Notes: generated by a model from the letters alone, not told the origin. Shown: positions 7,703 through 16,645, numbered from the stretch's first letter. The stretch: 54,002 nucleotides of DNA from Candidatus Megaera endosymbiont of Nemacystus decipiens (GCA_030036605.1 DAOTRE010000003.1:53042-107043); one strand, 5' to 3'. Program-made: numbers and translations.

Positions 7703-8791
7703 TCATTCAGAAGTTTCCCCGGTAAGGTATAACTGATCTGGTTTTTTGTCTTCTGAAAAACTAGTAAAATCATCAATATTTGGTAGATTTGGAGGTAAAG
7801 GATAAAAAGCTTTTGGAGCTGATTTTTGGTTTAAACGACTCATTTCATTCTGAAAATCATTGCTTAGTATACCATTAGGGTTTTTATCGCATATTAATAA
7901 TAAATAGAGACTCGTTTTCAGATATAGTTCTGCTTTGCATGGGTTAGAATTAAAAACTGAACTATATTCTTTATTAAAATATTTAAAATTACCACTAATA
8001 ATTTCATTCTTTTTATCAAAATTATTATTAATAAAACAGGAAATAGTTTCTTTTGTAATGTCCAAAATTGCTTCTTGTTTTTGTTGCAGAAGAGACTCCT
8101 CTTCATTTTTTATTACATTACAAAGATTATCCATAAAATCTTGAAATAAAGAATTGAATTTCTTTGTTTTCATTTTAATATTATCGGCAAATCCAAGCTT
8201 TAGTAGGTGCTGTGCTAGTTCAATATTTATAGCTTTTTTGTACATAAAGTGCAAAAAAGGAGTGAAGCCAATGTTATCTTTTGCATTAATATCTGCTCCA
8301 TTTTTTATTAGACAATTCACCAATTCAGGAGTGGCATTCTTGTTATAAAAAAGATAGTGCAAAGGGGTTCGATCATAATCATTTTTTACATTAATATTCG
8401 CTTTATTTTCTATTAGACAATTTACCAATTTAGGAGTAACGTTCTTGTTTATTACAATACAATGCGACGGGGTATTATTATATGCATCTATTGCATTAAC
8501 ATCTGCTCCATTTTTTATTAAATAATCTAGTAACTTAAGCGTAACGCTCTCATTTTTTTCCAAAAGATAATGCAAAGGTGTATTATTATCTCGTGCTCTT
8601 ACATTAATATCTGCTCCATTTTTTATTAAATAATCTACTAACTTAAGCCTAACGCTCTCATTTTGTACAAGATAATGCAAAGGAGTTCGGCCATGACTAT
8701 CTTTTGCATTAACATCTGCTCCTTCTTTGATTGCTGCTTCAAGAGCATCGATAGTAACATTTTCACTTTTTACAACTAAAAATATCTTCAT
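7703..8791 (-). CDS. ankyrin-repeat protein
   Basis: This encodes 362 residues. Residues 1 to ~200 contain about five ankyrin repeats of ~36-37 residues with the pattern DNNTPLHYLL then LLDYLIKNGADVNA. The repeats are also similar as DNA, a sign of recent expansion. The C-terminal 150 residues have no repeats or clear domain and are rich in charged residues and asparagine. No signal peptide or membrane segment is visible; Rickettsiales ankyrin proteins are often secreted to the host by type IV or type I systems, but nothing here proves export. It stands alone between a family A repeat and sdhA. Confidence 0.9.
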   Translation of the reverse strand: MKIFLVVKSENVTIDALEAAIKEGADVNAKDSHGRTPLHYLVQNESVRLKLVDYLIKNGADINVRARDNNTPLHYLLEKNESVTLKLLDYLIKNGADVNAIDAYNNTPSHCIVINKNVTPKLVNCLIENKANINVKNDYDRTPLHYLFYNKNATPELVNCLIKNGADINAKDNIGFTPFLHFMYKKAINIELAQHLLKLGFADNIKMKTKKFNSLFQDFMDNLCNVIKNEEESLLQQKQEAILDITKETISCFINNNFDKKNEIISGNFKYFNKEYSSVFNSNPCKAELYLKTSLYLLLICDKNPNGILSNDFQNEMSRLNQKSAPKAFYPLPPNLPNIDDFTSFSEDKKPDQLYLTGETSE

Positions 8792-8869
8792 AATTTCAAC
8801 TATTAGTTATATATAAATATTATGATATAAAAGTATTATATAAATGTAAAGAGAGTTTTATCCTAAAAC

Positions 8870-10591
8870 CTAATCCGAAACTCTTCTTACTTTACGTTTT
8901 TTTATTACTGATCCGTTCTTTGTGGTTGTATAAATAGTATGGTATAAGAATTTTTGATCATTTTTCGTGGGGTAATCAATTCTCCAATGCGCTCCTCTGC
9001 TTTCACACCTCCAAACTGCACTAGAAATTATTGCTTTAGCAGAAACAATAAGGTTCCCCAGCTCGATATAATGTTGAAAATCAAGATTCCACTTTAATGA
9101 CTTATCACTGATTCCTAGTTTATTGTAAGATAATTCTATTTGTTGCAATTCTTGTAGAGCGCGCAAGAGACATGTGCCAGAGCGAAATATGCCAACATAT
9201 TTGCTCGTAGTCTCTTTTAGTTTTTGATTAAGCTTTAAAATATTCCCAGATTCATTATGAAATTTCTTTAACCAATAATTTTTTAATTGAATGGTAGTTT
9301 TATCTTGCTTATCATGATACTGTTCTATCTTTGATTCTTCACGTATAGTATTAACTACCTTATATCCAAATGCGATAAGGTCAAGTAAAGAATTACAACC
9401 CAGTCTTCCTGCGCCATGTACAGAAGTTGAAGCAGCTTCGCCTATGGCATATAAACCTTCTATTATTTGATCCTGATCTTCAGTAAAATTGATTACTTGG
9501 CATCTAGAGTTGGTAGGAATGCCCCCCATGCTGTAATGCGCAGCGGGTGAAATAGGTATTGGAGTAGTGCTAGGGTCTATTTTTAAAAAATGGTGGCAGT
9601 TTTCGTATATTGTAGGTAAATTGGTTTTTATATAATCAATAGATAGGTGCGTTAAGTCAAGTAATACATGGTCTTTATTTGGCCCTGTGCCTCTTCCCTC
9701 ATTAATTTCTTTTGCTATTGCCCTTGCTACTACATCTCTTGTTGCTAATTCTTTAAATTTTGCATCATAATTCTGCATGAACCTTTCATTTCTTGAGTTT
9801 AGCAGTATTCCACCTGCAGAGCGCGCAGCTTCAGTTACTAGCACTCCTAGTTTATTAATAGCTGTGGGGTGAAACTGTATAAACTCCATATCTTGAAGAG
9901 GAAGTTTACTTCGTATTGCAATGCCATTACCATCGCCAGTGCACAAAGATGCAGATGTAGAAGTTGCATATACTTGGCTTCCTCCACCGCTTGCAATAAT
10001 TATGTTTTTTGCAAATATACTATGCATTTTGCCTTCTTCAATATTCCAGCAAAATACTCCATAGCATTTATTTTTATTTAAAAGAAGGTCCAAGGCAAAG
10101 TAAAATTTGTAAAATTTAACTTTTAAATCACACGCTTTTTCGTATAGTTTATGTAGTATATTATGTCCTGTTCTATCTTTTGAGAAACAGGCCCTATGCG
10201 CTAGTTCGCCAGAGCCAAAATTTGTGCTTTGCCCTCCATATACTCTTTGATCAATAAGTCCGTCTTTTGTTTGATCAAATTCAACTCCCATACATGATAA
10301 TAGTTTAATTAAATAAGGCGCAGATTTACACATATATTCTACTGAATCCTGATCTCCAAGGCCGCATGCAGCCTTACTAGTGTCATAGGCATGCCATTTC
10401 CAATCATCTTTAGAAATATTACCTAAACTTGCGTTGATTCCGCCTTGTGCAGCTATGGTATGGCTTTTGAGGGGGTGTACTTTACTAATAATAGCAACTT
10501 TAAGACCTTTTTCTGCTGCTAATATACCTGAAAATAAACCGGCTCCTCCAGCGCCAATAATTAACACATCATATATATGTTTTTGTGTCAT
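8870..10591 (-). CDS. sdhA: succinate dehydrogenase flavoprotein subunit
   Basis: This encodes 573 residues, slightly short for SdhA. The N-terminal dinucleotide fold is VLIIGAGGAGLFSGILAAE (about 9-27). SHTIAAQGGINA holds the histidine that binds FAD covalently. Substrate residues are present: FHPTA, RDVVARAI, HYSMGGIPTN and VHGAGRLGCNSLLDL. The enzyme oxidises succinate to fumarate in the TCA cycle and feeds electrons to quinone. No sdhB, sdhC or sdhD is beside it, so it is either split from its partners or a divergent extra copy. L-aspartate oxidase is the main alternative; the HGAGRLGCNSLLDL motif and FAD histidine fit SdhA better. Confidence 0.85.
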   Translation of the reverse strand: MTQKHIYDVLIIGAGGAGLFSGILAAEKGLKVAIISKVHPLKSHTIAAQGGINASLGNISKDDWKWHAYDTSKAACGLGDQDSVEYMCKSAPYLIKLLSCMGVEFDQTKDGLIDQRVYGGQSTNFGSGELAHRACFSKDRTGHNILHKLYEKACDLKVKFYKFYFALDLLLNKNKCYGVFCWNIEEGKMHSIFAKNIIIASGGGSQVYATSTSASLCTGDGNGIAIRSKLPLQDMEFIQFHPTAINKLGVLVTEAARSAGGILLNSRNERFMQNYDAKFKELATRDVVARAIAKEINEGRGTGPNKDHVLLDLTHLSIDYIKTNLPTIYENCHHFLKIDPSTTPIPISPAAHYSMGGIPTNSRCQVINFTEDQDQIIEGLYAIGEAASTSVHGAGRLGCNSLLDLIAFGYKVVNTIREESKIEQYHDKQDKTTIQLKNYWLKKFHNESGNILKLNQKLKETTSKYVGIFRSGTCLLRALQELQQIELSYNKLGISDKSLKWNLDFQHYIELGNLIVSAKAIISSAVWRCESRGAHWRIDYPTKNDQKFLYHTIYTTTKNGSVIKKRKVRRVSD

Positions 10592-10666
10592 AAACTTGCT
10601 TATTGATTTATTTTGTTAGGAAATATTGTTATGTTGGAAAAGTACTATAAATTATAATATTTGATT

Positions 10667-11650
10667 ATGCAAAAACTTCTTACCCTTGTCATGACAGGAA
10701 TGATTATTTATTTGATATTTAATCATTCATTAAGTTCGCAGCGTGTCAATAGGCCTCAAGCGACTCAAGGATCAAATGAGAAAGCTAATAATGCAACAAA
10801 ACCAGAGTCAAAAGAAATTGATATGAATGGTAATTTTATTGAAAGAACTATGTCAAATGTTTTGCATAATGTATTAAAAACAGAAGAGGGGAAAATATTT
10901 TTTGAAAACTTAGTTCAGCCCATGGATAAGCCATTAGCATCAGGCGCTAGCATTAATTTAAACGGAACAGATTTTATAAATTCTTTGTTTAAAATCCATA
11001 CTTTTGGTGAGGGAAGCAAGGGGCCTGCTTCTTGTGGGCATATTGTCACTATTGACTATAAAATTCTAACCACAAGTAATATATTAATAAAAGAAGATAG
11101 CGCAACAATTCAGCTGGGAGCGGAAAAAATTGCACCAGGTCTTGATGCAATAATAGTTGGTATGAAACAAGGGCAAACAAGGCATGCAACAATTGCAACT
11201 AAATATTTTACAAAAGACCCTAAGCATAATAAATCGTATTTTAAAGTTCAGGCTTTACTAAAAAATATTATGCCAAGTAATTTTGCTCAAGATGTCAAAA
11301 TATTTGATGACAAGATCACTTACAAGTTGCCTATGGTTTGTGGCATGAGAGCGAATTATGATGTAAGAATAACTCAATTAAGTAGTGATGAAGTTATTTT
11401 TGATTCTGTTTTAAACAAAAGCAGCATTAATATGAAAATTGGTGATTTAAAATATCCTATGATTTTTTCTCATGCGCTGCACAATAAGATACCTATTGGA
11501 ACTCGAACTGTTATAACAAAGGGAAGGCATTTGAAATCATACGCATCCGAATTTAGCGCAATTTTTCCTAGTAGAAAAATACCAGAAAATGAAATGTATA
11601 TGATAGAGTTTTTTAATTTTAATGATGAGAAGAATTCTAATCTAAATTAG
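10667..11650 (+). CDS. membrane-anchored FKBP-like protein
   Basis: I start it at ATG 10667 rather than an in-frame TTG six bases earlier; the ribosome site is weak. It has 327 residues. An N-terminal hydrophobic helix (about 4-20) would anchor or export it, then a low-complexity linker (RPQATQGSNEKANNATKPES) leads to the folded part. Residues ~120-180 resemble an FKBP-type prolyl isomerase: GHIVTIDYKI, then IQLGAEKIAPGLDAIIVGMK with the GLD..I.GMK core. Several active-site aromatics of FKBP are not obvious, so catalysis is uncertain. It is divergent from sdhA, sharing a ~75-bp spacer. Confidence 0.6.
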   Translation: MQKLLTLVMTGMIIYLIFNHSLSSQRVNRPQATQGSNEKANNATKPESKEIDMNGNFIERTMSNVLHNVLKTEEGKIFFENLVQPMDKPLASGASINLNGTDFINSLFKIHTFGEGSKGPASCGHIVTIDYKILTTSNILIKEDSATIQLGAEKIAPGLDAIIVGMKQGQTRHATIATKYFTKDPKHNKSYFKVQALLKNIMPSNFAQDVKIFDDKITYKLPMVCGMRANYDVRITQLSSDEVIFDSVLNKSSINMKIGDLKYPMIFSHALHNKIPIGTRTVITKGRHLKSYASEFSAIFPSRKIPENEMYMIEFFNFNDEKNSNLN

Positions 11651-11675
11651 GTCTTGTATTTAAGCTCTACAAAGT

Positions 11676-11704
11676 ATAAAAAAGACAGGCAGAAGAACTG
11701 CCCG
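11676..11704 (-). terminator. intrinsic terminator of the acidic-protein gene
   Basis: On the leftward strand CGGGCAG-TTCTT-CTGCCTG forms a 7-bp stem (one G-U) followed by TCTTTTTTAT. It lies about 50 bases after the stop of the 11754-12182 gene and just after the convergent FKBP-like gene. Confidence 0.7.
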
Positions 11705-11753
11705 CCCATCATATTGCTTCTCAGCTAATTTTGTTGCGATAATGCAGCAATGA

Positions 11754-12182
11754 TTAATATCCACCATATAAATGTATGTTACTAAAGACATCTTCATCTG
11801 TTGTCGCACCATCATTACCTACTAGATCAGGCCCTCCTTCAGGATTATTTTCTTCTTGTGTATCAGAAGGCAATAATGAGTCTAAAACATCTTCTTCAGA
11901 AGTATTGTTTGTTTCATTCTTATGAATACTTTCTACTTTTTCTTCGATTTTAGACTCCTGAGTATCTTTCTTAGATGAGTCTAAAACATCTGCATCTGAG
12001 TTTTCTTTATTCTCATTAGATACTTTGGTTTCTTCATTCTCATCAATTCTTACTACTACTTCTTCCTCAATTTTAGGCTCCTGGGTATCTTTTTTAGCAG
12101 CTCTTTTTTCCCTTATTTCTTGGTACTTTTTGTTGTATTCCTGAAGGGTTTGAAGTTTGCGGGTATGTTGTATATTAGTCAT
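11754..12182 (-). CDS. acidic repeat protein, hypothetical
   Basis: This encodes 142 residues with no hydrophobic core. It contains a repeated block: KKDTQEPKIEEEV ... DVLDS and then KKDTQESKIEEKV ... DVLDSL. Composition is dominated by E, D, K, N and S, so most of it is probably disordered. The N-terminal 30 residues (TRKLQTLQEYNKKYQEIREK) are a likely coiled coil. It has its own promoter and terminator, so it is a single-gene unit. Such short acidic proteins in intracellular bacteria can be secreted effectors, but that is a guess. Confidence 0.65.
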   Translation of the reverse strand: MTNIQHTRKLQTLQEYNKKYQEIREKRAAKKDTQEPKIEEEVVVRIDENEETKVSNENKENSDADVLDSSKKDTQESKIEEKVESIHKNETNNTSEEDVLDSLLPSDTQEENNPEGGPDLVGNDGATTDEDVFSNIHLYGGY

Positions 12183-12216
12183 AGTTTATTCTAAAATATT
12201 AATTATAGGTAAATGT

Positions 12217-12245
12217 ATGTTAACATATAATGATTAAAATGTCAA
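12217..12245 (-). promoter_or_regulatory. sigma-70 promoter of the acidic-protein gene
   Basis: On the leftward strand TTGACA (12245-12240) and TAACAT (12222-12217) are 17 bp apart. The -10 lies inside the 10-bp palindrome ATGTTAACAT. It is about 35 bases upstream of the ATG, the right place and direction. Confidence 0.65.
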
Positions 12246-12349
12246 TAAATTATTAATTATTGTTTAGGTGTTGACAAATGTCTGTTGATAATAATTGATT
12301 CTTCAAAAGAAGCAACAAAGAGTTTTATATCATATAAAGTTTTGTTGTA

Positions 12350-12511
12350 TTGTAGATTACATTGAAATAGGAGTATTTTATAGAAAATGTTTTGTGATTT
12401 AGTTATTGTCTTATTTCTCCTGCAATGCTGCTCCATTTGAGGAAAATAAGATGATAAATAAATTGCCAAAGATAAACTAGAAAATACTCCTATTTCAATG
12501 TAATCTACAAT
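12350..12511. repeat. family B repeat, complete copy (MITE-like)
   Basis: This is 162 bp with a perfect 30-bp terminal inverted repeat (12350-12379 and 12482-12511), starting TTGTAGATTACATTG and ending CAATGTAATCTACAA. TA flanks both ends. The 102-bp centre has no credible gene. The structure fits a non-autonomous element moved by a TA-targeting transposase. Confidence 0.9.
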
Positions 12512-12539
12512 ATGTTTTGGTTTCGTAGGTTATAGGCTA

Positions 12540-12599
12540 GGTTCTCTTGAAATAAGGATTATTTGGTCCATTTTAAATGATTCTTATGTCAACAGAACC
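12540..12599. repeat. family A repeat, minimal 60-bp copy
   Basis: The termini GGTTCTCTTGAAATAAG and CTTATGTCAACAGAACC flank only ~26 bp (ATTTGGTCCATTTTAAATG type). TA lies on both sides (12538-12539, 12600-12601). Its two halves both resemble the same end (A1) of the longer copies. It lies 45 bases beyond the nrdB stop. The rest of the 12183-12644 gap holds the family B element and a promoter. Confidence 0.85.
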
Positions 12600-12644
12600 T
12601 AGCAACAAAACCTAATATTTGCGTGTTTGTTTTTTATTTGTAAT

Positions 12645-13619
12645 TTATTTTTCATCCATATCTTGAAACACTTTTTCCCATGTTCCTGTAGTTGCTGCTT
12701 TTGTATACTCAGTCACTCTATTTTCAAAGAAATTAGTATGTTCTACGCCGTTAAGCATTTCATCAAGCCAAGGCAGGGGGTTATTGTCGACCAAATATAT
12801 TTCTTTTAACCCAAGTTGCATTAGGCGTCTGTCAGCGATATATCGGATATATTGCCTTACTTCTCGTGCTGTAAGACCTTCAATACCTCCAACTTCAAAT
12901 GCTAATTCTATAAATGCATCTTCAAAGTGAACTATTGTTGCACATGCTTCATACAGCCTGCTTCTTAGTTTTTCATTCCATACTTCTGGATTTTCCTGAA
13001 CGAAAGTTTTAAAGAGTCTGATAATAGAATTAGTGTGGAGAGTTTCATCTCTAACAGACCATGTAACAATTTGTCCCATTCCTTTCATTTTGTTAAATCT
13101 TGGAAAGTTGAGTAAAATTGCGAATGAAGCAAATAATTGTAACCCTTCTGTGAAAGCTCCAAATACTGCTAGTGTAGTTGCAATATCTTCTTTTGTCTCT
13201 ACACCAAATTTTTGCATATAATCATATTTGTCCTTCATTTCTTTATATTTCATAAAGGCCTGATATTCTGTTTCATCCATTCCTATTGTATCAAGTAGAT
13301 GTGAGTAAGCTGCAATATGAACGGTCTCCATATTAGAAAAAGAAGCCAGCATCATTTGTACCTCAGTAGGTTGGAATACTTGAGAATAGTGCTTCATATA
13401 GCAATTATTTACCTCTATGTCGGCCTGGGTAAAAAACCTAAAAATTTGTGTCAGTAGGTGCTTCTCTCCTGCAGATAAATTGTATTTCCAGTCTTTGACA
13501 TCATCAGCTAGTGGAACCTCTTCTGGAAGCCAATGGATTTTTTGTTGTGTATGCCATGCTTCATAAGCCCAAGGGTATCCAAAAGGTTTATAAATAGGTT
13601 TTGCGTTTAAAAGTGACAT
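12645..13619 (-). CDS. nrdB: ribonucleotide reductase, class Ia beta subunit
   Basis: This encodes 324 residues. It carries the diiron centre and tyrosyl radical that start ribonucleotide reduction in NrdA. Visible iron-ligand regions include FTQADIEVNNCY (about 65-76), SNMETVHIAAYSHLL (about 95-109, with the radical-tyrosine position) and later FGAFTEGLQLFASF and SVRDETLHTNS. The C-terminal tail, which normally docks into NrdA, ends TWEKVFQDMDEK. It follows nrdA by 40 bases on the same strand, so the two form an operon in nrdA-nrdB order. Confidence 0.95.
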   Translation of the reverse strand: MSLLNAKPIYKPFGYPWAYEAWHTQQKIHWLPEEVPLADDVKDWKYNLSAGEKHLLTQIFRFFTQADIEVNNCYMKHYSQVFQPTEVQMMLASFSNMETVHIAAYSHLLDTIGMDETEYQAFMKYKEMKDKYDYMQKFGVETKEDIATTLAVFGAFTEGLQLFASFAILLNFPRFNKMKGMGQIVTWSVRDETLHTNSIIRLFKTFVQENPEVWNEKLRSRLYEACATIVHFEDAFIELAFEVGGIEGLTAREVRQYIRYIADRRLMQLGLKEIYLVDNNPLPWLDEMLNGVEHTNFFENRVTEYTKAATTGTWEKVFQDMDEK

Positions 13620-13659
13620 AATTTTCTCCGTAATTTTTAATTCTTTAACTTATAAGTAT

Positions 13660-15510
13660 TTACTGGCATGCTAAGCATTCGTCATATTCATTTTTTACTG
13701 ATGTGTCTTGTAATGAATTATTTTGTTGATCTTTGTTACTTTTTTCAAGGTCAATCATTTCCTGGGCCTGAGCCATTGCATGAGATACTTTATCTGCTCT
13801 TTGTATAGAAGTTGATCTTGCATAATATAGGCTTTTCACTCCTTTTTTCCAAGCTTTAAAGTGAATGTCATGCAGAAGTTTCTTGCTAACATTGCCAGGC
13901 ATAAAAACATTTAGAGATTGGGACTGTGTGATATAAGGTGTCCTATCTCCAGCAAGTTCAATAATCCAATGTTGATCAATTTCGTATGCTGTTTTAAATA
14001 CGTCTTTTTCATGATCAGTTAAAAAATCTAGGTGTTGTACTGACCCCTCGTGGGTTGATATGGAAGACCAGGTTTGATCATTGTTAAAGCCCTTGCTTTC
14101 AAGTAATTTAACTAAATTTTTATTTTTTACCGTAAAAGAACCACTCAATGTTTTTTGAGTAAAACTATTTGCTGCGTAAGGTTCTATTCCAGGGGAGGAA
14201 TTTCCACAAATAATAGATATTGATGCGGTGGGGGCAATAGAGGTGGTATTGCTAAATCTTGCATTTACACCGGCTTCTTTCGCATCTGGACATGGCCCGC
14301 GCTCTTTTGCAAGTAGTTCGGAAGCTTTTTCTACTTGAGTCGATATGTGTTCAAATATTTTTTTATTCCATACTTTTGCCATAACAGATTCTATCGGTAC
14401 ATCCTGTGATTGTAAGAAAGAATGAAAACCCATTACTCCAAGCCCTACGCTCCTTTCTCGCATTGCAGAATATTTTGCTCTTTTCATTTCGTCTGGGGCT
14501 GATTTTATAAAATCTTCAAGTACGTTATCCAAAAACCTCATAATATCAGTGATGAAAAGTTCATTTTTATGCCATTGATTATAATATTCTAGATTCACTG
14601 AAGATAAGCAGCAAACAGCAGTGCGTTGGTTTCCTAAATGGTCTATACCAGTAGGTAGTGTAATTTCAGAGCATAGGTTAGAAGTTTTAACTTTAAGATC
14701 AAGTTTTTTATGATGTTTTGGAATATTACGGTTTACAGCATCGATATATAGTATGTATGGCTCGCCAGTTTCTACTCGTGTGGTCAGCAATTTTACCCAA
14801 ATATCACGGGCTTTAACGCATGACATAACTTTTTTATCCATTGGGCTGATTAATTCCCAATCCCCATCGTTTTCAACTGCTTTCATGAATGCATCAGTAA
14901 TTACTACACCGTGGTGAATATTTAGCGCGCGTCTGTTAACATCGCCCCCTGTTGGTCTTCTTAAGTCAATAAATTCTTCTATTTCAGGGTGATCAATTGG
15001 TAAATAAACAGCAGAGCTTCCTCTTCTAAGAGAGCCTTGAGATATTGCTAGTGTCATAGAATCTTGAACCTTTAAGAATGGTACAATACCAGATGTTTTT
15101 CCATTTCCATGCACTGTTTCATTAATTGATCGTACATTACCCCAGTAGCTGCCAATTCCTCCGCCTCGAGACGCAAGCCATACATTCTCTGTCCATAAAT
15201 CCACTATATCTCGCAAGCTATCATTTGTTTCATTGAGAAAGCATGAGATAGGCAACCCTCTTGTAGTACCACCATTACTAAGTATTGGAGTTGCAGGCAT
15301 AAACCACAAGTTACTAATATAATTATACATACGTCCAGCATGTTCAACATCATCAGCATAATATGAAGCAACTCTAGCAAAAAGATCTTGATAATCTTCT
15401 CCATCTATTAAATATCTATCTTTGAGCACTGCTTTACCAAAATCAGTAAGTAAAGAATCTTTTTTACGGTCAATTTTTATTTCATATTTAGTCTTTTTTG
15501 CTTTTGTCAT
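13660..15510 (-). CDS. nrdA: ribonucleotide reductase, class Ia alpha subunit
   Basis: This encodes 616 residues, the catalytic subunit that makes dNDPs. Active-site cysteines sit in LPISCFLN, SNLCSEI and CCLSSVN; SLYYARSTS holds the tyrosine pair of the radical path, and the C-terminal ECLACQ is the thioredoxin-facing pair. The protein begins almost at the barrel region and lacks the usual N-terminal ATP-cone of about 90 residues, so dATP feedback through that cone should be absent. It is the first gene of the pair. I find no convincing NrdR boxes in the 392-bp spacer upstream. Confidence 0.95.
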   Translation of the reverse strand: MTKAKKTKYEIKIDRKKDSLLTDFGKAVLKDRYLIDGEDYQDLFARVASYYADDVEHAGRMYNYISNLWFMPATPILSNGGTTRGLPISCFLNETNDSLRDIVDLWTENVWLASRGGGIGSYWGNVRSINETVHGNGKTSGIVPFLKVQDSMTLAISQGSLRRGSSAVYLPIDHPEIEEFIDLRRPTGGDVNRRALNIHHGVVITDAFMKAVENDGDWELISPMDKKVMSCVKARDIWVKLLTTRVETGEPYILYIDAVNRNIPKHHKKLDLKVKTSNLCSEITLPTGIDHLGNQRTAVCCLSSVNLEYYNQWHKNELFITDIMRFLDNVLEDFIKSAPDEMKRAKYSAMRERSVGLGVMGFHSFLQSQDVPIESVMAKVWNKKIFEHISTQVEKASELLAKERGPCPDAKEAGVNARFSNTTSIAPTASISIICGNSSPGIEPYAANSFTQKTLSGSFTVKNKNLVKLLESKGFNNDQTWSSISTHEGSVQHLDFLTDHEKDVFKTAYEIDQHWIIELAGDRTPYITQSQSLNVFMPGNVSKKLLHDIHFKAWKKGVKSLYYARSTSIQRADKVSHAMAQAQEMIDLEKSNKDQQNNSLQDTSVKNEYDECLACQ

Positions 15511-15814
15511 TTTTGAGTTCCATCAATTTAATTTATAATGCAAGTTATACCAAACATGATAAATAAACAAATAATAAAGTTCAATCTTAATATCGCAGAT
15601 ATAGTATTCAATATTACAATACATACTATATATAGCATTAACGGTGTAAATGTCGCTTCCTTATTCCATTCCCCAGAGCCTTAAAATAAGGGATCTTAAT
15701 TGAGGTGGTTTTTTTGTTACTCATATAGATATTGTAGTAGTAATTTTTGTCTTTATAGAAGATTGTTTTAATCAAATAGTTTATAGATAATTAAAAAATT
15801 ATTTTTGTTTTAAA

Positions 15815-15842
15815 TTGACGGGATGCATTTGTTTTATATAAT
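15815..15842 (+). promoter_or_regulatory. strong sigma-70 promoter of the outer-membrane-protein gene
   Basis: TTGACG (15815-15820), 16 bp, TATAAT (15837-15842). Transcription should start near 15848-15850, about 54 bases before the ATG. This is one of the best promoter matches in the window. The remaining 15511-15814 spacer shows only AT-rich DNA that must also hold the leftward nrdA promoter. Confidence 0.75.
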
Positions 15843-15846
15843 CCGA

Positions 15847-15869
15847 ATAATTGCTTCTATAGCAATTAT
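15847..15869 (+). promoter_or_regulatory. 5'-terminal mRNA hairpin
   Basis: ATAATTGCT-TCTAT-AGCAATTAT is a perfect 9-bp stem with a 5-base loop. It falls at or within a base or two of the predicted transcript start. Stem-loops at the extreme 5' end protect some outer-membrane-protein mRNAs, such as E. coli ompA, from RNase E entry. Confidence 0.6.
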
Positions 15870-15902
15870 CGGTCGTTTGTAAAAATTAAAAGAGTATTAT
15901 AT

Positions 15903-16613
15903 ATGGATTTTTTATTATCCAGAACCTACAAATTTTTAGTAGTATTTTTCGTTATATTGATAACATTATTAAACAATTCATTAGCTCAAGATGATATAGA
16001 TGAATATTATTATTTTGGTTTAGAAGCCGGGGTTTCATCTCCCGTAGTGAAGGTTTTTAAAGATACGGAGAATGATTCTTCTTTTAGATTAGGAAGCTCT
16101 ACAATGTTTGGTTTTAGAGCAGGGTACAGTTTTTATCCTGGCATGATGATTGAATTATCGGCAACTCATCAGCCTTCTTATGGTTTTAAATATGATATAT
16201 TAAAAACCATTGTAGAAGATGATTTTTCGGGTAGTACAAAAACTCGAACAGATGTAGCTATGATTAACATAATTTATGCTTTGCAAAATGAATATTACGG
16301 TTTTAAGCCGTATTTCACTGCTGGAGCCGGGATAGCTAAAGTAACAATAAAACCATCTAAAGGTTCTTTCTTAGGTGAAGCTTTAGTTTTTAAGGTAGAA
16401 AAAAATAATATTAATTGTTTAACGTATCAATTTGGTTTTGGAGCAACAAAAGAACTTACAAAAAATATTGCATTAGATCTTAGCTTGAAGTTACAAATCA
16501 TAAAAGATATTGAATTCAAATATAATTCTTTTGATATAATAAGTAAGATAAAGAAGTCACCTGCTGCAGGTGAATTTGCGCTGGGTTTAATATATAAAAT
16601 TCCAGTCAAGTAA
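15903..16613 (+). CDS. outer-membrane beta-barrel protein
   Basis: This encodes 236 residues. A signal peptide (about 1-28, ending SLAQ) is followed by alternating hydrophobic/polar strands with Gly-aromatic pairs: YYFGLEAGVS, MFGFRAGYSF, MIELSATHQP, KPYFTAGAG, and the final strand FALGLIYKIPVK. This is the pattern of the small OmpA-like/opacity barrels that include Rickettsia surface adhesins of the Adr type. The function as adhesin is inference. It has its own strong promoter and is followed 32 bases later by a protein-lysine methyltransferase whose known relatives modify outer-membrane proteins. Confidence 0.8.
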   Translation: MDFLLSRTYKFLVVFFVILITLLNNSLAQDDIDEYYYFGLEAGVSSPVVKVFKDTENDSSFRLGSSTMFGFRAGYSFYPGMMIELSATHQPSYGFKYDILKTIVEDDFSGSTKTRTDVAMINIIYALQNEYYGFKPYFTAGAGIAKVTIKPSKGSFLGEALVFKVEKNNINCLTYQFGFGATKELTKNIALDLSLKLQIIKDIEFKYNSFDIISKIKKSPAAGEFALGLIYKIPVK

Positions 16614-16645
16614 TTAATATGACTAACTAAATATGGAGGGTAACT

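Noticed and set aside
8870..10591. L-aspartate oxidase (NadB)
   Set aside because: The FAD-linking histidine SHTIAAQGG and HGAGRLGCNSLLDL fit SdhA.
10661..10666. TTG start for the FKBP-like gene
   Set aside because: An ATG lies two codons later, directly before the hydrophobic helix.
12257..12469. 70-residue leftward ORF
   Set aside because: It lies mostly inside the non-coding family B element and has no protein features.
15511..15660. NrdR-box regulation of nrdAB
   Set aside because: No pair of NrdR-like 16-bp boxes could be found in the spacer.
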